Assembly (NCBI GenBank): GCA_031414415.1 | Contig: JANNVK010000011.1 | Coordinates: 1-27,033 of the forward strand | Direction: 5' to 3' | Origin: JANNVK01 sp031414415 | Lineage (GTDB): Bacteria; Acidobacteriota; Blastocatellia; Pyrinomonadales; Pyrinomonadaceae | DNA length: 27,033 nt | Part shown: positions 14,491 to 21,893 of the stretch, piece by piece | How positions within the stretch are numbered: the first letter of the stretch is position 1 | How the letters are laid out: the number at the start of each line of letters is the position of its first letter | The notes under the pieces: model-generated | The model's input: the letters and a program-made list of their open reading frames with translations, nothing else | The model's database searches: none | Told to the model about the DNA's origin: nothing | Made by a program: the position numbers and the translations under genes

Positions 14491-15216
14491 ATGAATTGTA
14501 TTGTAATCGACGATGAACCGCTGGCACGCGAAGGAATGATTTTGCTGATAAATAAATGTCCGCAACTGACTTTGCACGGAAGTTTTCGTAATCCTTTGGA
14601 TGCCGCCGAAACCATCAAGGAAAACAAAATTGACCTTATTTTTTTAGACATCAATATGCCTGAAATGAGCGGTTTGGATTATGTCAAAACCTTGGTCAAC
14701 AGTCCGCTGATTATCTTCGCCACCGCATATCCGCAATACGCAATCGACAGTTACGAACTGGACGTAATCGATTATTTGGTCAAGCCGATTCGCTTTGAAC
14801 GATTTGTCAAAGCGGTTCACAAAGCCGAAAATTACCTCGATTTACTGCAATCAAAAGAAACGAACTCCAATAAAATTGAATCAGTCGGCGACGATTACAT
14901 TTTCATCAAAGCTGACCGAAAATACTTCAAAATTCTCTTCAAAGACATCTCTTTTATCGAAGGTTTAAAGGATTATGTCATCATTCACGTTCCGGGCAAA
15001 AAAATTATTACGGCGATGAACGTCAAAACAATTTTCAGCCAATTACCGCCCAAAATCTTTGCCCGCATCAGCAAATCGCACATCGTCAATCTCGGTCATA
15101 TCGTCTCATTTGACGGACAAAGCGTTTTCCTCGCCAACAATGAACTGCCAATCGGCAACATTTTCAGGGACGATTTTTTTAAGAATTATGTTGATGACAA
15201 GGTGGTAAAAAGATAA
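14491..15216 (+). CDS. LytTR-family response regulator
   Basis: A 241-aa protein with an N-terminal receiver domain (about 1-118: acidic cluster DDE at 7-9, phospho-acceptor Asp53 in LIFLDINMP, conserved Thr in IFATAY, Lys in YLVKPI) and a C-terminal LytTR DNA-binding domain (about 135-235, with FARISKSHIVNLGHI). It is the partner of the LytS-type kinase 7 bases upstream. LytTR proteins bind paired direct repeats about one helical turn apart; no such site is evident in front of the operon. The stop is followed by a gene graveyard on the other strand. Confidence 0.92.
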   Translation: MNCIVIDDEPLAREGMILLINKCPQLTLHGSFRNPLDAAETIKENKIDLIFLDINMPEMSGLDYVKTLVNSPLIIFATAYPQYAIDSYELDVIDYLVKPIRFERFVKAVHKAENYLDLLQSKETNSNKIESVGDDYIFIKADRKYFKILFKDISFIEGLKDYVIIHVPGKKIITAMNVKTIFSQLPPKIFARISKSHIVNLGHIVSFDGQSVFLANNELPIGNIFRDDFFKNYVDDKVVKR

Positions 15217-15221
15217 AGTCA

Positions 15222-15365
15222 CTATTTTGTAAAATAAACTTCGTTACGAAAATAATCTTTGTTTCCGATAGAAAGAGTTGTGAAATATTTCACTTCACCG
15301 AAGATAAATTGATGCGTGCAGTTTGGCGAAATAATCGGGCTGAGTTGTGTGTTAGATAAGTTCAC
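15222..15365 (-). other. 47-codon ORF of uncertain status
   Basis: A frame from GTG 15365 to TAG 15222 reads without interruption and has protein-like composition (QFIFGEVKYFTTLSIGNKDY). It begins one frame away from the stop of the decayed DinB fragment. It may be the tail of another broken gene or just a chance ORF. No Shine-Dalgarno sequence or family is recognised. Confidence 0.25.
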
Positions 15366-15469
15366 TCGGATTTTTTAGTCGGTTTATATTCGAGATTATT
15401 GAACGGAACGCTGTCCAAATATCGTCTTGTAACAGCGGCTTTTAATGTTAGTTCTTGTAGTAATTCTTG
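15362..15469 (-). pseudogene. N-terminal remnant of a DinB-family protein
   Basis: The minus-strand frame reads QELLQELTLKAAVTRRYLD, then SVPFNNLEYKPTKKSE, and stops at TGA 15364-15362. This is the first helix and following turn of DinB/YfiT-like four-helix proteins, which typically read ..EAATTRRYLERVPFDKLDWKPHEKS... About 35 of an expected 150-170 residues remain, with no start codon and no metal-binding histidines. It follows the VOC gene with its first base 6 bases after that stop, so it was probably once part of the same minus-strand operon. Confidence 0.65.
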
Positions 15470-15474
15470 TCAGA

Positions 15475-15885
15475 TTACTCAGCCTTTTCAAAGTTTAGAT
15501 ACCAATGAATACCAAATTTGTCGATAAGTGTTGCAAGTGTTGAGTTTGCGGAAGTTTCGGAAAAGTCCATCGTAATTGTTCCGTCGATTTTTAGTTTATC
15601 AAAAGTTAATTTTTGTTCGTCTTGATTGTCAAAATTTACGCTCAGTGCGATGTTGTCGCCAACGATTGTTTTTTGACCTTCAAAGCCATCTGACGCAAAA
15701 AAATGAATATTGTCGGCACGAAATTCCGCGTGTGCAACTTTGCTTTTAAAGTCGTCGGAAACGGGATAGCTTGTGTCCGAATACTTTTGCAAAAAGGTGG
15801 TTTTTCCGCCAAAACATTCGGCGTAAAAGTTAAGAGCTTCTTCGCATTTGTCGTTGATAATGATGTATGGAATTAGATTTTTCAT
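15475..15885 (-). CDS. PhnB-like VOC (glyoxalase-fold) protein
   Basis: A 136-aa single-domain vicinal-oxygen-chelate protein of the PhnB/3-demethylubiquinone-like type: LIPYIIINDKCEEALNFYAE, then CFGGKT, HAEFRADNIHFFASD, and near the C-terminus DKFGIHWYLNFEK. Members are often of unknown substrate and lack strict metal-binding residues. It overlaps the upstream MmcQ/YjbR gene by 4 bases (ATGA at 15882-15885), a coupled pair. The two families frequently occur together in bacterial genomes. Start ATG 15885 is clear. Confidence 0.85.
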   Translation of the reverse strand: MKNLIPYIIINDKCEEALNFYAECFGGKTTFLQKYSDTSYPVSDDFKSKVAHAEFRADNIHFFASDGFEGQKTIVGDNIALSVNFDNQDEQKLTFDKLKIDGTITMDFSETSANSTLATLIDKFGIHWYLNFEKAE

Positions 15886-16205
15886 TTTTTCTTTTTCGGT
15901 TTAGAAACCTCTCTGTAAGAACTCGTTAATGCTTCAACGAGCAAATCTTCCTCGATTTTATCAATGTCAATATACGTCCAACCGCTTTTGCCCCAATTAT
16001 TATCCACCGGATAAATTGATTCGGCAATCGAACAAAATTGATGCTGATCTTCGAGTGATAGTTTCAAACAAGCCTTTTGTTTTTCAATTTCCAGCGAGCA
16101 GAAAATCTTTCCGTTTATTCTAAATGAAGTCGCGTCAAAGTGCGGCTTCTCAACCGTATCGGCAAACGAAAGTGCAAATTGTCTGAATGTTTCTGTACAA
16201 ATCAT
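15882..16205 (-). CDS. MmcQ/YjbR family protein
   Basis: A 107-aa MmcQ/YjbR-like protein (double-wing fold similar to DNA-binding CyaY-like domains). Typical features are FRQFALSFADTVEKPHFDATSFRINGKIF at the start (an acidic-aromatic strand followed by the glycine turn), and the WGKSGWTYIDID segment near 70-80. A basic Lys tail closes the protein. Biochemical role is unknown. It is the first gene of the pair with the VOC protein, and 85 bases separate it from the next gene upstream on the same strand. Confidence 0.85.
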   Translation of the reverse strand: MICTETFRQFALSFADTVEKPHFDATSFRINGKIFCSLEIEKQKACLKLSLEDQHQFCSIAESIYPVDNNWGKSGWTYIDIDKIEEDLLVEALTSSYREVSKPKKKK

Positions 16206-16290
16206 TGATTAAACGGCGGCTTTTTATATTTTACTATTGGTTGATATTTTACTTGATGTGTAGTTGGTGAGCAATTTAATTTTACTAATT

Positions 16291-17322
16291 TCACTCGTCT
16301 TTGTTTCGTTGGTCTATCGTGGTCATAAAATTTTCCTTAACTTCTTTCGCCTTTTCAAGTTTCATCGTAAAAAATCTTTTTATCAGCTTCTCGCATGGGT
16401 CAATGACGTAATCTTTTTGCTGATGATTGCCGGGAATTAGAGTCGTGATATTGGTGCTTCCGTCAAAGCCGTGCCAAAGTTCGTATTCATAATCGGCGGT
16501 TTCGGGTGCGTTTAATTTTATCCAATGATGCAGATATTCGTTGCCGTTGGCACGGTTGAATATATCTTCTAAAATTGAATCAAACCAAACAATCAAGCCG
16601 CCGAAAATTGCTGTTCGCAATCCGTTTGAAACGTGATGCAGCAAATCGGCAATTTGTTTTTGTCGCTCGTGTTCGTCTTCTCCGCGAAAATCCAACATCG
16701 AAACGTGCAAAAGCCGCAGCACAATATCTCTCGAATTAAATTTAATTTCTTGTCCGCGAAATTCGTCTAAAAGCTCGTAAAACCGAGTCAACGCCTCGTT
16801 TTCATTGCCGTAATGATCGGACAAAATCAGGTTTTTCCAGCCGGCGGTCGTGTATTTACCGTAAAATTTTCCGACAAAATCATTGAAGCCGTCAAACGGC
16901 GGCGTTTCGTGCGTTTCGTGATTGCGAGCCATATCAAAGCCGTTGATAAAATGCGACATTGCCGACAAACTATGTTCGCCGAGATACATCGCGGGTCGCT
17001 CACGAATTTTGTCCAAAACGTCGTAAAGACTTTCGTTTGAAGAATTATTTTGAGCCGTTACGCAAAACGTCGCGTTCAATTTCTGCAACATCGAAACAAC
17101 TTTCGGCGAAAATTCGGTGTTGCATTGGTCGTCATAAAAAACGGTATGAAAAACGGAAATTCGAGTAATTCCGTTTTTATCGAGAAGACTTTTTTGCGAA
17201 TAAATATCTTCGAGATAGTTTTCTAACGAAACATCTTTTTGTTCGATAATCCCGATTTTGTCTGCTTCACAAAGCAACTCATCTTTGTAAAAAAACGACC
17301 AAGTTATAGTTTTAGTTATCAT
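16291..17322 (-). CDS. uncharacterised 343-aa protein with an IRxRPxMYLG motif
   Basis: Not recognised by name. Residues 1-90 may be a separate beta-rich domain, possibly DUF4279-like (pattern ending SMLQKLNATFCVTAQ). After a Ser/Asn linker, residues about 97-130 carry LYDVLDKIRERPAMYLGEHS followed by LSAMSHFINGFDMA. I have seen this motif in hypothetical proteins near SMI1-like and other immunity-type genes. Residues 150-330 are helical, with a conserved-looking WHGFDGSTNI segment. No signal or membrane helix is present, so it should be cytoplasmic. It is flanked by small unknown proteins on the same strand, and the gap upstream holds a large inverted repeat. Confidence 0.7.
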   Translation of the reverse strand: MITKTITWSFFYKDELLCEADKIGIIEQKDVSLENYLEDIYSQKSLLDKNGITRISVFHTVFYDDQCNTEFSPKVVSMLQKLNATFCVTAQNNSSNESLYDVLDKIRERPAMYLGEHSLSAMSHFINGFDMARNHETHETPPFDGFNDFVGKFYGKYTTAGWKNLILSDHYGNENEALTRFYELLDEFRGQEIKFNSRDIVLRLLHVSMLDFRGEDEHERQKQIADLLHHVSNGLRTAIFGGLIVWFDSILEDIFNRANGNEYLHHWIKLNAPETADYEYELWHGFDGSTNITTLIPGNHQQKDYVIDPCEKLIKRFFTMKLEKAKEVKENFMTTIDQRNKDE

Positions 17323-17411
17323 TGATTCAATCTTATTTTCAAAATAATCTTACCGCTCATCGTTTTCCAAGTAACAAAGTCAAAATAATATGTGCATTTT
17401 GATATTCAAAT

Positions 17412-17515
17412 ATTAACCGCCAAGTCGCCAAGTTCGCCAAGGTTTGTGAGAATCTTTTTCATATTTGGTTTTATTTTTGCTTTTCTTGGCGGACTTGGAT
17501 TCTTGGCGGTTAAAT
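17412..17515. repeat. large imperfect inverted repeat of the CGCCAAG type
   Basis: The left arm (17412-17441, ATTAACCGCCAAG then two more CGCCAAG units) pairs with the right arm (17485-17515, CTTGGCGGACTTGG then TTGGCGGTTAAAT) over about 29 bases with a few mismatches. Each arm is itself a tandem array of CGCCAAG-like units. It lies in the 223-base gap between two minus-strand genes. Such CTTGGCG..CTTGGCGGTT repeats are dispersed in some genomes and could be MITE-like or act as strong RNA hairpins. Confidence 0.75.
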
Positions 17516-17545
17516 AAATTGTCAAAATATTCTAAATGCAGCAAG

Positions 17546-17830
17546 TTACTTAATTACTTTTACTAACTTTTTCAGCCGCTTGATTTCGGCTAACAAATTC
17601 GGAATATCTTGTCGGACGTTGGCGATAAAATCTATATCTGCAACAGTTACACCTGTCAAATAAATATCTTCGCCGCGATTTTCGCCCCAAATATTCTCGC
17701 CTTTATCAATTCCCGTCATTATAAAACTGCTGCCGCCTTCGCAGTCTCTGCCTTCGATAAATGCAACCCACGGAGCAACCGATGTCGCCTCGCACCGCAT
17801 TTTTATTTCGTCTAATTCTTCTTCACTCAT
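17546..17830 (-). CDS. small uncharacterised protein, Ea22-like pattern
   Basis: A 94-aa cytoplasmic protein. MRCEATSVAPWVAFIEGRD near the start and VADIDFIANVRQDIPNLLAEIKRL at the end match a widespread group of small hypothetical proteins, phage Ea22-like among them (pattern RCEAAT.GPW ... D..FIA..R.DIP.LL). Function unknown. It is the last gene of a five-gene minus-strand run, 9 bases after the VOC lipoprotein gene. ATG 17830 is the only sensible start. Confidence 0.6.
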   Translation of the reverse strand: MSEEELDEIKMRCEATSVAPWVAFIEGRDCEGGSSFIMTGIDKGENIWGENRGEDIYLTGVTVADIDFIANVRQDIPNLLAEIKRLKKLVKVIK

Positions 17831-17839
17831 TGAATGTAT

Positions 17840-18361
17840 TTAATTTATTGATTGATGCAAAGCAATTCGGTTGCCTTCGCTGTCTTCAAATTCTGCGACA
17901 AAACCTAAATCGCCGTTTGATGTTTTTGGGTATAAAACTTTTCCGCCATTTTGTAGAGCCAACTTCAATGTTTCATCGATATTTTCCGCTCGCAAATAGA
18001 TAAGTGTCCCGTTTTTACTCGGTTTATAAATCTCGCCTTTCGCCAATGCCCCCGTAATTCCAAGGTCATTTTCATTAAACGGAAACAAAGCCATTTCGTT
18101 TTTATCGATGATTTCTTTTTCAAATGTAAAATTGAAAACAGCCGAATAAAACTTCATTGCACGGTCAATATTTGTGACCGGAATCTCAAAATAAACTGCC
18201 GGATTATACTTTTTTTTCATCTCGCTCACCTTCGGAATAGTTTCTTCTTGCGTCTTTATCTCGTTTGATTTGTTGTTACAGGAAATCGTCAAAATAGCCA
18301 ACAGACTGCTCAAAATCATCGTTAAATATAGCTTGTAATTTTTGAATATATTGCTGAACAT
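17840..18361 (-). CDS. lipoprotein with VOC (glyoxalase-like) domain
   Basis: From ATG 18361 the 173-aa protein has a lipoprotein signal: basic N-terminus, hydrophobic helix and the lipobox LTISC, so the mature protein should be membrane-anchored at that Cys. After a charged linker comes a VOC domain: VYFEIPVTNIDRAMKFYSAV, then MALFPFNENDLG, LIYLRAENIDETL and EFEDSEGNRIALHQS at the end. An exported VOC protein is unusual. A longer start (GTG 18418) would overlap the upstream gene and spoil the signal, so I reject it. It starts 5 bases after the upstream stop. Confidence 0.8.
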   Translation of the reverse strand: MFSNIFKNYKLYLTMILSSLLAILTISCNNKSNEIKTQEETIPKVSEMKKKYNPAVYFEIPVTNIDRAMKFYSAVFNFTFEKEIIDKNEMALFPFNENDLGITGALAKGEIYKPSKNGTLIYLRAENIDETLKLALQNGGKVLYPKTSNGDLGFVAEFEDSEGNRIALHQSIN

Positions 18362-18366
18362 AAGTT

Positions 18367-18888
18367 TTACAATCCCGCTTTTTCGTAATCTTCCAACGTA
18401 TTCAAATCTGTGTCCCACATCACCGAAATCCGCATTTCCCTGACGAATTTTCCTTTCTCTAATTCAACATCCGAAGCCAAAACTTCAAATTTATCTTTGT
18501 AAGGTTTTCGCCAGATTATCGAATCTAAATTCATAAAATTTGTAACTTTCGGCTCGCCTAAAATCTTCGTAATTTCGTCCGCACTCATTTTTACGCGAAG
18601 CCCGAAAGGTAACTCACCTTGATACTTTGGAGTGAAAATAATCTCACGAAGCAACGCAATAAAACTACCTTTGCGAGCCGCAGGAATCGGTCTTGCAAAC
18701 TTACTATTTCCGCCGAAGTGAAAGTGCAAGCTCAAACCATCTTTCTTCATTTTGCAATCGCCCAACGAAGAACTGTTCGGCGTAACGGTAGTCTTTTTCG
18801 GATACGCGACGTTCCATTCAGCGAACAACGCTTTGATTTCTTCGCTCTCGATGCTTTTGCCGATCAATGTTTCTAGTTTTTCTATCAT
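18367..18888 (-). CDS. uncharacterised 173-aa protein
   Basis: No family recognised with confidence. The opening MIEKLETLIGKSIESEEIKALFAEW is a helical segment that resembles the start of small immunity-type proteins (pattern L.GK.I.S...K.....), and residues about 110-125 (SADEITKILGEP) have an SmpA-like look. It has no signal or membrane helix. The gene is in a tight run: its ATG (18888) abuts the stop of the 67-aa gene with no spacing, and the lipoprotein gene follows after 5 bases. Confidence 0.7.
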   Translation of the reverse strand: MIEKLETLIGKSIESEEIKALFAEWNVAYPKKTTVTPNSSSLGDCKMKKDGLSLHFHFGGNSKFARPIPAARKGSFIALLREIIFTPKYQGELPFGLRVKMSADEITKILGEPKVTNFMNLDSIIWRKPYKDKFEVLASDVELEKGKFVREMRISVMWDTDLNTLEDYEKAGL

Positions 18889-19092
18889 TTATTTATTTTC
18901 TAATAAAACTTTAACTAACTCAAAAGCCTGCTCCCAAGTTTCATCGGCAGTTACAAAATGACCGTCGTTGTAAACCTCAAACGCCGCGTTATCTTTCCGC
19001 ACAACCTTAATTTTCTTACCTTCAAAATTGATTTTCCAACTCTTTTTGACGGCTAGATTTTCGAGTGAGTTTTTTATTTCATCAAGTAACAT
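18889..19092 (-). CDS. small uncharacterised protein, 67 aa
   Basis: A 67-aa protein with a predicted beta hairpin (KINFEGKKIKVVRKDNAAFEVY) between two helices. No family recognised. It sits between the chorismate-mutase-like gene (3 bases upstream) and the 173-aa gene (no gap), so translation is likely coupled and the frame is probably real. Confidence 0.6.
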   Translation of the reverse strand: MLLDEIKNSLENLAVKKSWKINFEGKKIKVVRKDNAAFEVYNDGHFVTADETWEQAFELVKVLLENK

Positions 19093-19095
19093 ATT

Positions 19096-19395
19096 TCAGT
19101 CGCTGTTTTTCCAATGCTTCATTTCTTCTTCGATAAAATGCGTTACCAAATCGCGGAACAACTTTGCAATTTCATCGGGATTCAAGCCTTCTTCGCTTGC
19201 CCAATCGCGTCTTTTTTCGAGCATAGCTTTGAAACGTTCGGGAGTTTTGACCGCAGTTTCGGAAGTTTTGAATTTCGACGCAGCTTTCACATATTCAAAT
19301 CGCAGACCGATCAAGCCGACGATTTGCTTGTCTATTGCATCGATTTCTACTCGAATTTCCGTGATATTTTCGCATTCAAACGCTTTTTTGGTCAT
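19096..19395 (-). CDS. chorismate mutase type II / isochorismate-pyruvate lyase-like protein
   Basis: An AroQ-fold helical protein of 99 aa: EIRVEIDAIDKQIVGLIGLR (the first long helix with the active-site Arg), followed by FEYVKAASKFK and later SETAVKTPERFKAMLEKRRDWA and LFRDLVTHFIEEE. The last two segments are closest to PchB-type isochorismate-pyruvate lyases, so either activity (chorismate to prephenate, or isochorismate to salicylate plus pyruvate) is possible. I chose the ATG at 19395. A start at 19446 would add 17 residues outside the fold. It heads the five-gene run 17546-19395, with no aromatic-pathway neighbours. Confidence 0.8.
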   Translation of the reverse strand: MTKKAFECENITEIRVEIDAIDKQIVGLIGLRFEYVKAASKFKTSETAVKTPERFKAMLEKRRDWASEEGLNPDEIAKLFRDLVTHFIEEEMKHWKNSD

Positions 19396-19554
19396 AGCTA
19401 ATCCAGTTGAAAAAAAATGAAGCCGTAAAAGACTTTTTGGTTTCATTAACCATTGTCTCTTTTGGCTTCAAATTTCTCAACGGAGCTTGTTTTATTTTTA
19501 TTAGGTTTTTTTGCGTAATTTTTACGTTATGTGTCTAATCGAAAAAAATGTCCA

Positions 19555-20223
19555 TCACTTTCGGTTAAAAATAAACTCATTGACAAAACCGAATCCGATA
19601 TTAAATCCAACGGCTCTCGAACCTTGTCGAAATCCGTCTTTATAGCCATAGCGATTCGGATACCAGTTTGAAGTTGAGATAAAATTTGCCGTGTAAGCAC
19701 CAATGACACGCGACGGATTAAAGACTTTTTTGCCGCTTGGCGTGCGTGCGGTAAAGCTCGAAAGAAAGGCGTTTTTCAAGCGTGCAGAGAAGTTTCGTTT
19801 ATCGCTTTTGTAAAATTTACTATCGAGTTTCAGAGCTTCTTCAAGCCCGTAAGCGACAGTTTCTTGAATTGTGTTTTCACCAAAAGTCGAACCAAGACGG
19901 CGTGCGAAACCTTTTTTAGTTTTTCCCCATTCAGGAGGCACATTTGAGATTTGTTGAAAAGCAGCACCAAATCCAACGCCGATCAGACCGGTTCCAACCG
20001 TGTTGTTCAAATATCTTTTGAACCTTTCATTCGCGGTTGGGCGAACGTAAGTATTTTGTTGCTTGTTCGCGGGAAACGTAGTTTTTGTGCTTTCGGAAAC
20101 TGTCTTAAGCAATGAACTATCGCTATTTTCGTTTTTGGCAACTTGCTGTGAAACTTCGGTTTGTGCGTTTATTTGTAAAATTGCAATCGACAAAAAAACT
20201 GCTGTTAAAATTAAATTTTTCAT
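19555..20223 (-). CDS. exported Acidobacteriota-type hypothetical protein
   Basis: A 222-aa protein with signal peptide 1-20 (MKNLILTAVFLSIAILQINA). After a Ser/Thr/Gln-rich stretch comes a conserved-looking domain (about 65-222): GTGLIGVGFGAAFQQI, PPEWGKTKKGFARRLGS, VAYGLEEALKLDSKFYKS, SFTARTPSGKKVFNPSRV and FVNEFIFNRK at the end. I associate this pattern with a periplasmic or outer-membrane family frequent in Acidobacteriota. Function unknown. It supports the phylum guess but was recognised from memory, not by search. Confidence 0.7.
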   Translation of the reverse strand: MKNLILTAVFLSIAILQINAQTEVSQQVAKNENSDSSLLKTVSESTKTTFPANKQQNTYVRPTANERFKRYLNNTVGTGLIGVGFGAAFQQISNVPPEWGKTKKGFARRLGSTFGENTIQETVAYGLEEALKLDSKFYKSDKRNFSARLKNAFLSSFTARTPSGKKVFNPSRVIGAYTANFISTSNWYPNRYGYKDGFRQGSRAVGFNIGFGFVNEFIFNRK

Positions 20224-20285
20224 ATTTTCCCTTATTCGTTCTTACTTATTTTGAAACACCGAAAATATTTAGACGGCACTCCTGT

Positions 20286-20852
20286 TTACTTTCGATAATT
20301 GATTGGGCAACCCAAAATATTCGTCCTTTTCACGCCAACAATTTTATTATTCAACACCGCATCAACGGCATTCTCGATATAATTTTTAGTAACTTTCTTG
20401 CCAGTCCAGTCATCATCAATTCTGCCTTCGTAAACTACTTGAAAACCTTTTTTAGTATTCAGCAAAACGAAGGTGTGAGTATTCGATTTTATCTTGTAGG
20501 TCTTGGCAATTTTCTGATCCGAATCAAAAAGAAATTTGTAAGAATACTTTCTTGATTCGGCAACTTCTTTCATCTCATCAAAGCTATCAACCGGATCAAT
20601 CGCGACTAAGGGAAAGCCCTTCGCGGCGTATTTTTGCTGCAATGCTTCGATTCTTTTTTGATAATCTTCGGCAACAGGGCAAACGTTTGAGACGAAAGTT
20701 AGAATTACCCCTTTCTCAGATTTGAAATCATTGAGCGAGATCGTTTTGCCATCCACATTTTTCAACGAAAAATCGGTTGCGAATTTTGTTTGACCAACAA
20801 CGGCGAACGTTGCCATACCAACAAAAATAATTGAAAAAATAATTTGTTTCAT
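20286..20852 (-). CDS. exported redoxin (AhpC/TSA-like thioredoxin-fold) protein
   Basis: A 188-aa thioredoxin-fold protein with signal peptide 1-20. The active-site Cys58 lies in FVSNVCPVAEDYQKR; the second Cys of a CxxC is Ala/Glu here, so it is a one-cysteine type. Later features are FLFDSDQKIAKTYKI, YEGRIDDDW and the C-terminal ILGCPINYR (Cys182), which fits the redoxin family ending GC.IK(W/R). Cys182 may be the resolving residue. It is the last gene of a three-gene operon and overlaps the DoxX gene by 4 bases. Confidence 0.85.
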   Translation of the reverse strand: MKQIIFSIIFVGMATFAVVGQTKFATDFSLKNVDGKTISLNDFKSEKGVILTFVSNVCPVAEDYQKRIEALQQKYAAKGFPLVAIDPVDSFDEMKEVAESRKYSYKFLFDSDQKIAKTYKIKSNTHTFVLLNTKKGFQVVYEGRIDDDWTGKKVTKNYIENAVDAVLNNKIVGVKRTNILGCPINYRK

Positions 20853-21232
20853 ACGCTTAATTTGAATTGAAGCAACGATTTATAATGCGTTCGATTTTCC
20901 CAAATACACCAAAGATTTAAGCCGAACATCGGAATTCCAATGAATAATCCGTCAGGCGTAAAATAGTAAATATGGAACAAAAATATGTTGAAAGTTATCG
21001 GCAAAAGTGCGAGCAACGACAACAGCGTAAACCGATTTACGACCAGCAAAATTCCCGCAACCAAGTTAATTACGCCGATGATTTGCCATAAATAACTTGT
21101 TTCGGAAAGGCTCGTCAGGAATGGATTTTGCCAGCTCGCAACTTTTACCGTGAAGTGTAAAACTCCGCCCCAAGCTGCCAAAAAACCTAATAAAAGTCTC
21201 GGTATTGATGTTAAAGTTGATTTTATGTCCAT
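20849..21232 (-). CDS. DoxX-like membrane protein
   Basis: A 127-aa protein with four hydrophobic helices (about 10-24, 46-64, 68-92 and 94-112), the size and topology of DoxX/SURF4-like proteins. IPRLLLGFLAAWGGVLHF and the glycine-rich second helix (IGVINLVAGILLV) match the family pattern. DoxX proteins are often paired with thiol-redox proteins at the membrane, as here: a TlpA/ATP10-like gene 4 bases upstream and a redoxin overlapping by 4 bases downstream. An exact reaction is not known. Confidence 0.8.
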   Translation of the reverse strand: MDIKSTLTSIPRLLLGFLAAWGGVLHFTVKVASWQNPFLTSLSETSYLWQIIGVINLVAGILLVVNRFTLLSLLALLPITFNIFLFHIYYFTPDGLFIGIPMFGLNLWCIWENRTHYKSLLQFKLSV

Positions 21233-21236
21233 ATAG

Positions 21237-21788
21237 TTATTTGGAAATTTCCTTAATTTTTGCGTCTAATTCTTTCAGATTTTCCGGCGTTGCTTTGCCG
21301 ACTGTCGAGTATTTAATTACGCCGTTTTTATCAAGCAAAAACGTATAGCAAGTTTTTTCATCGCTCATTAACAATACGGTTTTATACGCATCAATTTTGC
21401 CGTAATAATTAGCAACATTGTCGTGCAGCTTTACGTCCGTTTCTTTCCGCATTCCTTTTTCGATCATTCCGCGAAAGAGTTTCGGAGCATTTTTTATCAT
21501 CGGCAATTCGTAAAAAACTACCTCGGAATTTGCATAAATCTTTGGAATTTCTTTCACCCAAGTATCAGATTTCGGTCTGCCGTCGTCATTAAATGCGATG
21601 CAAATAATCGTAATTTTATTTTTCACAACAGCCGGAAAAGTAACCAGATTATTGAGCAGCGTTTTGGCTTTTACTTCAGGGAAAGGCTTGTTTACTATTG
21701 AATTTCTTTCGCCCACACTAGACTGTGCAAGCAAAGATGTTACGCTAAAGACGACGATAAAGAGCAGTGCGTTGATTTTATTTTTCAT
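21237..21788 (-). CDS. exported ATP10/TlpA-like thioredoxin-fold protein
   Basis: A 183-aa protein with signal peptide 1-21 (ending SLLAQ). The body is thioredoxin-like: KPFPEVKAKTLLNN, then ITIICIAFNDDGRPKSDTWV with no CxxC, YELPMIKNAPKLFRGMIEK, and YTFLLDKNGVIKYSTVGKATPE. The phrase order fits the bacterial ATP10-type subfamily more than classic TlpA, so a chaperone role rather than disulfide exchange is likely; this is from memory. It is the first gene of the redox operon, divergent from the MarR gene with repeated dyads between them. Confidence 0.65.
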   Translation of the reverse strand: MKNKINALLFIVVFSVTSLLAQSSVGERNSIVNKPFPEVKAKTLLNNLVTFPAVVKNKITIICIAFNDDGRPKSDTWVKEIPKIYANSEVVFYELPMIKNAPKLFRGMIEKGMRKETDVKLHDNVANYYGKIDAYKTVLLMSDEKTCYTFLLDKNGVIKYSTVGKATPENLKELDAKIKEISK

Positions 21789-21844
21789 ATTGATTTATCC
21801 TAAAACGTAATTCGATTTGAGAAATATAACGAAAATTATAGTAT

Positions 21845-21890
21845 TATGGAAACATAGTAAGTTTATAGCATTACTATTGAAACATAGCAA
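21845..21890. promoter_or_regulatory. probable MarR operator: paired dyads in the divergent promoter region
   Basis: TATGGAAACATAGTAA (21845-21860) and TATTGAAACATAGCAA (21875-21890) agree at 14 of 16 positions, 30 bases apart. The second also forms a CTAT-ATAG dyad. In addition, ATAGTAA (21854-21860) is the exact reverse complement of TTACTAT (21871-21877). The block lies between the divergent redox operon and the MarR gene, with the second copy ending 3 bases before the MarR ATG, so binding would block that gene. Confidence 0.65.
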
Positions 21891-21893
21891 ATA

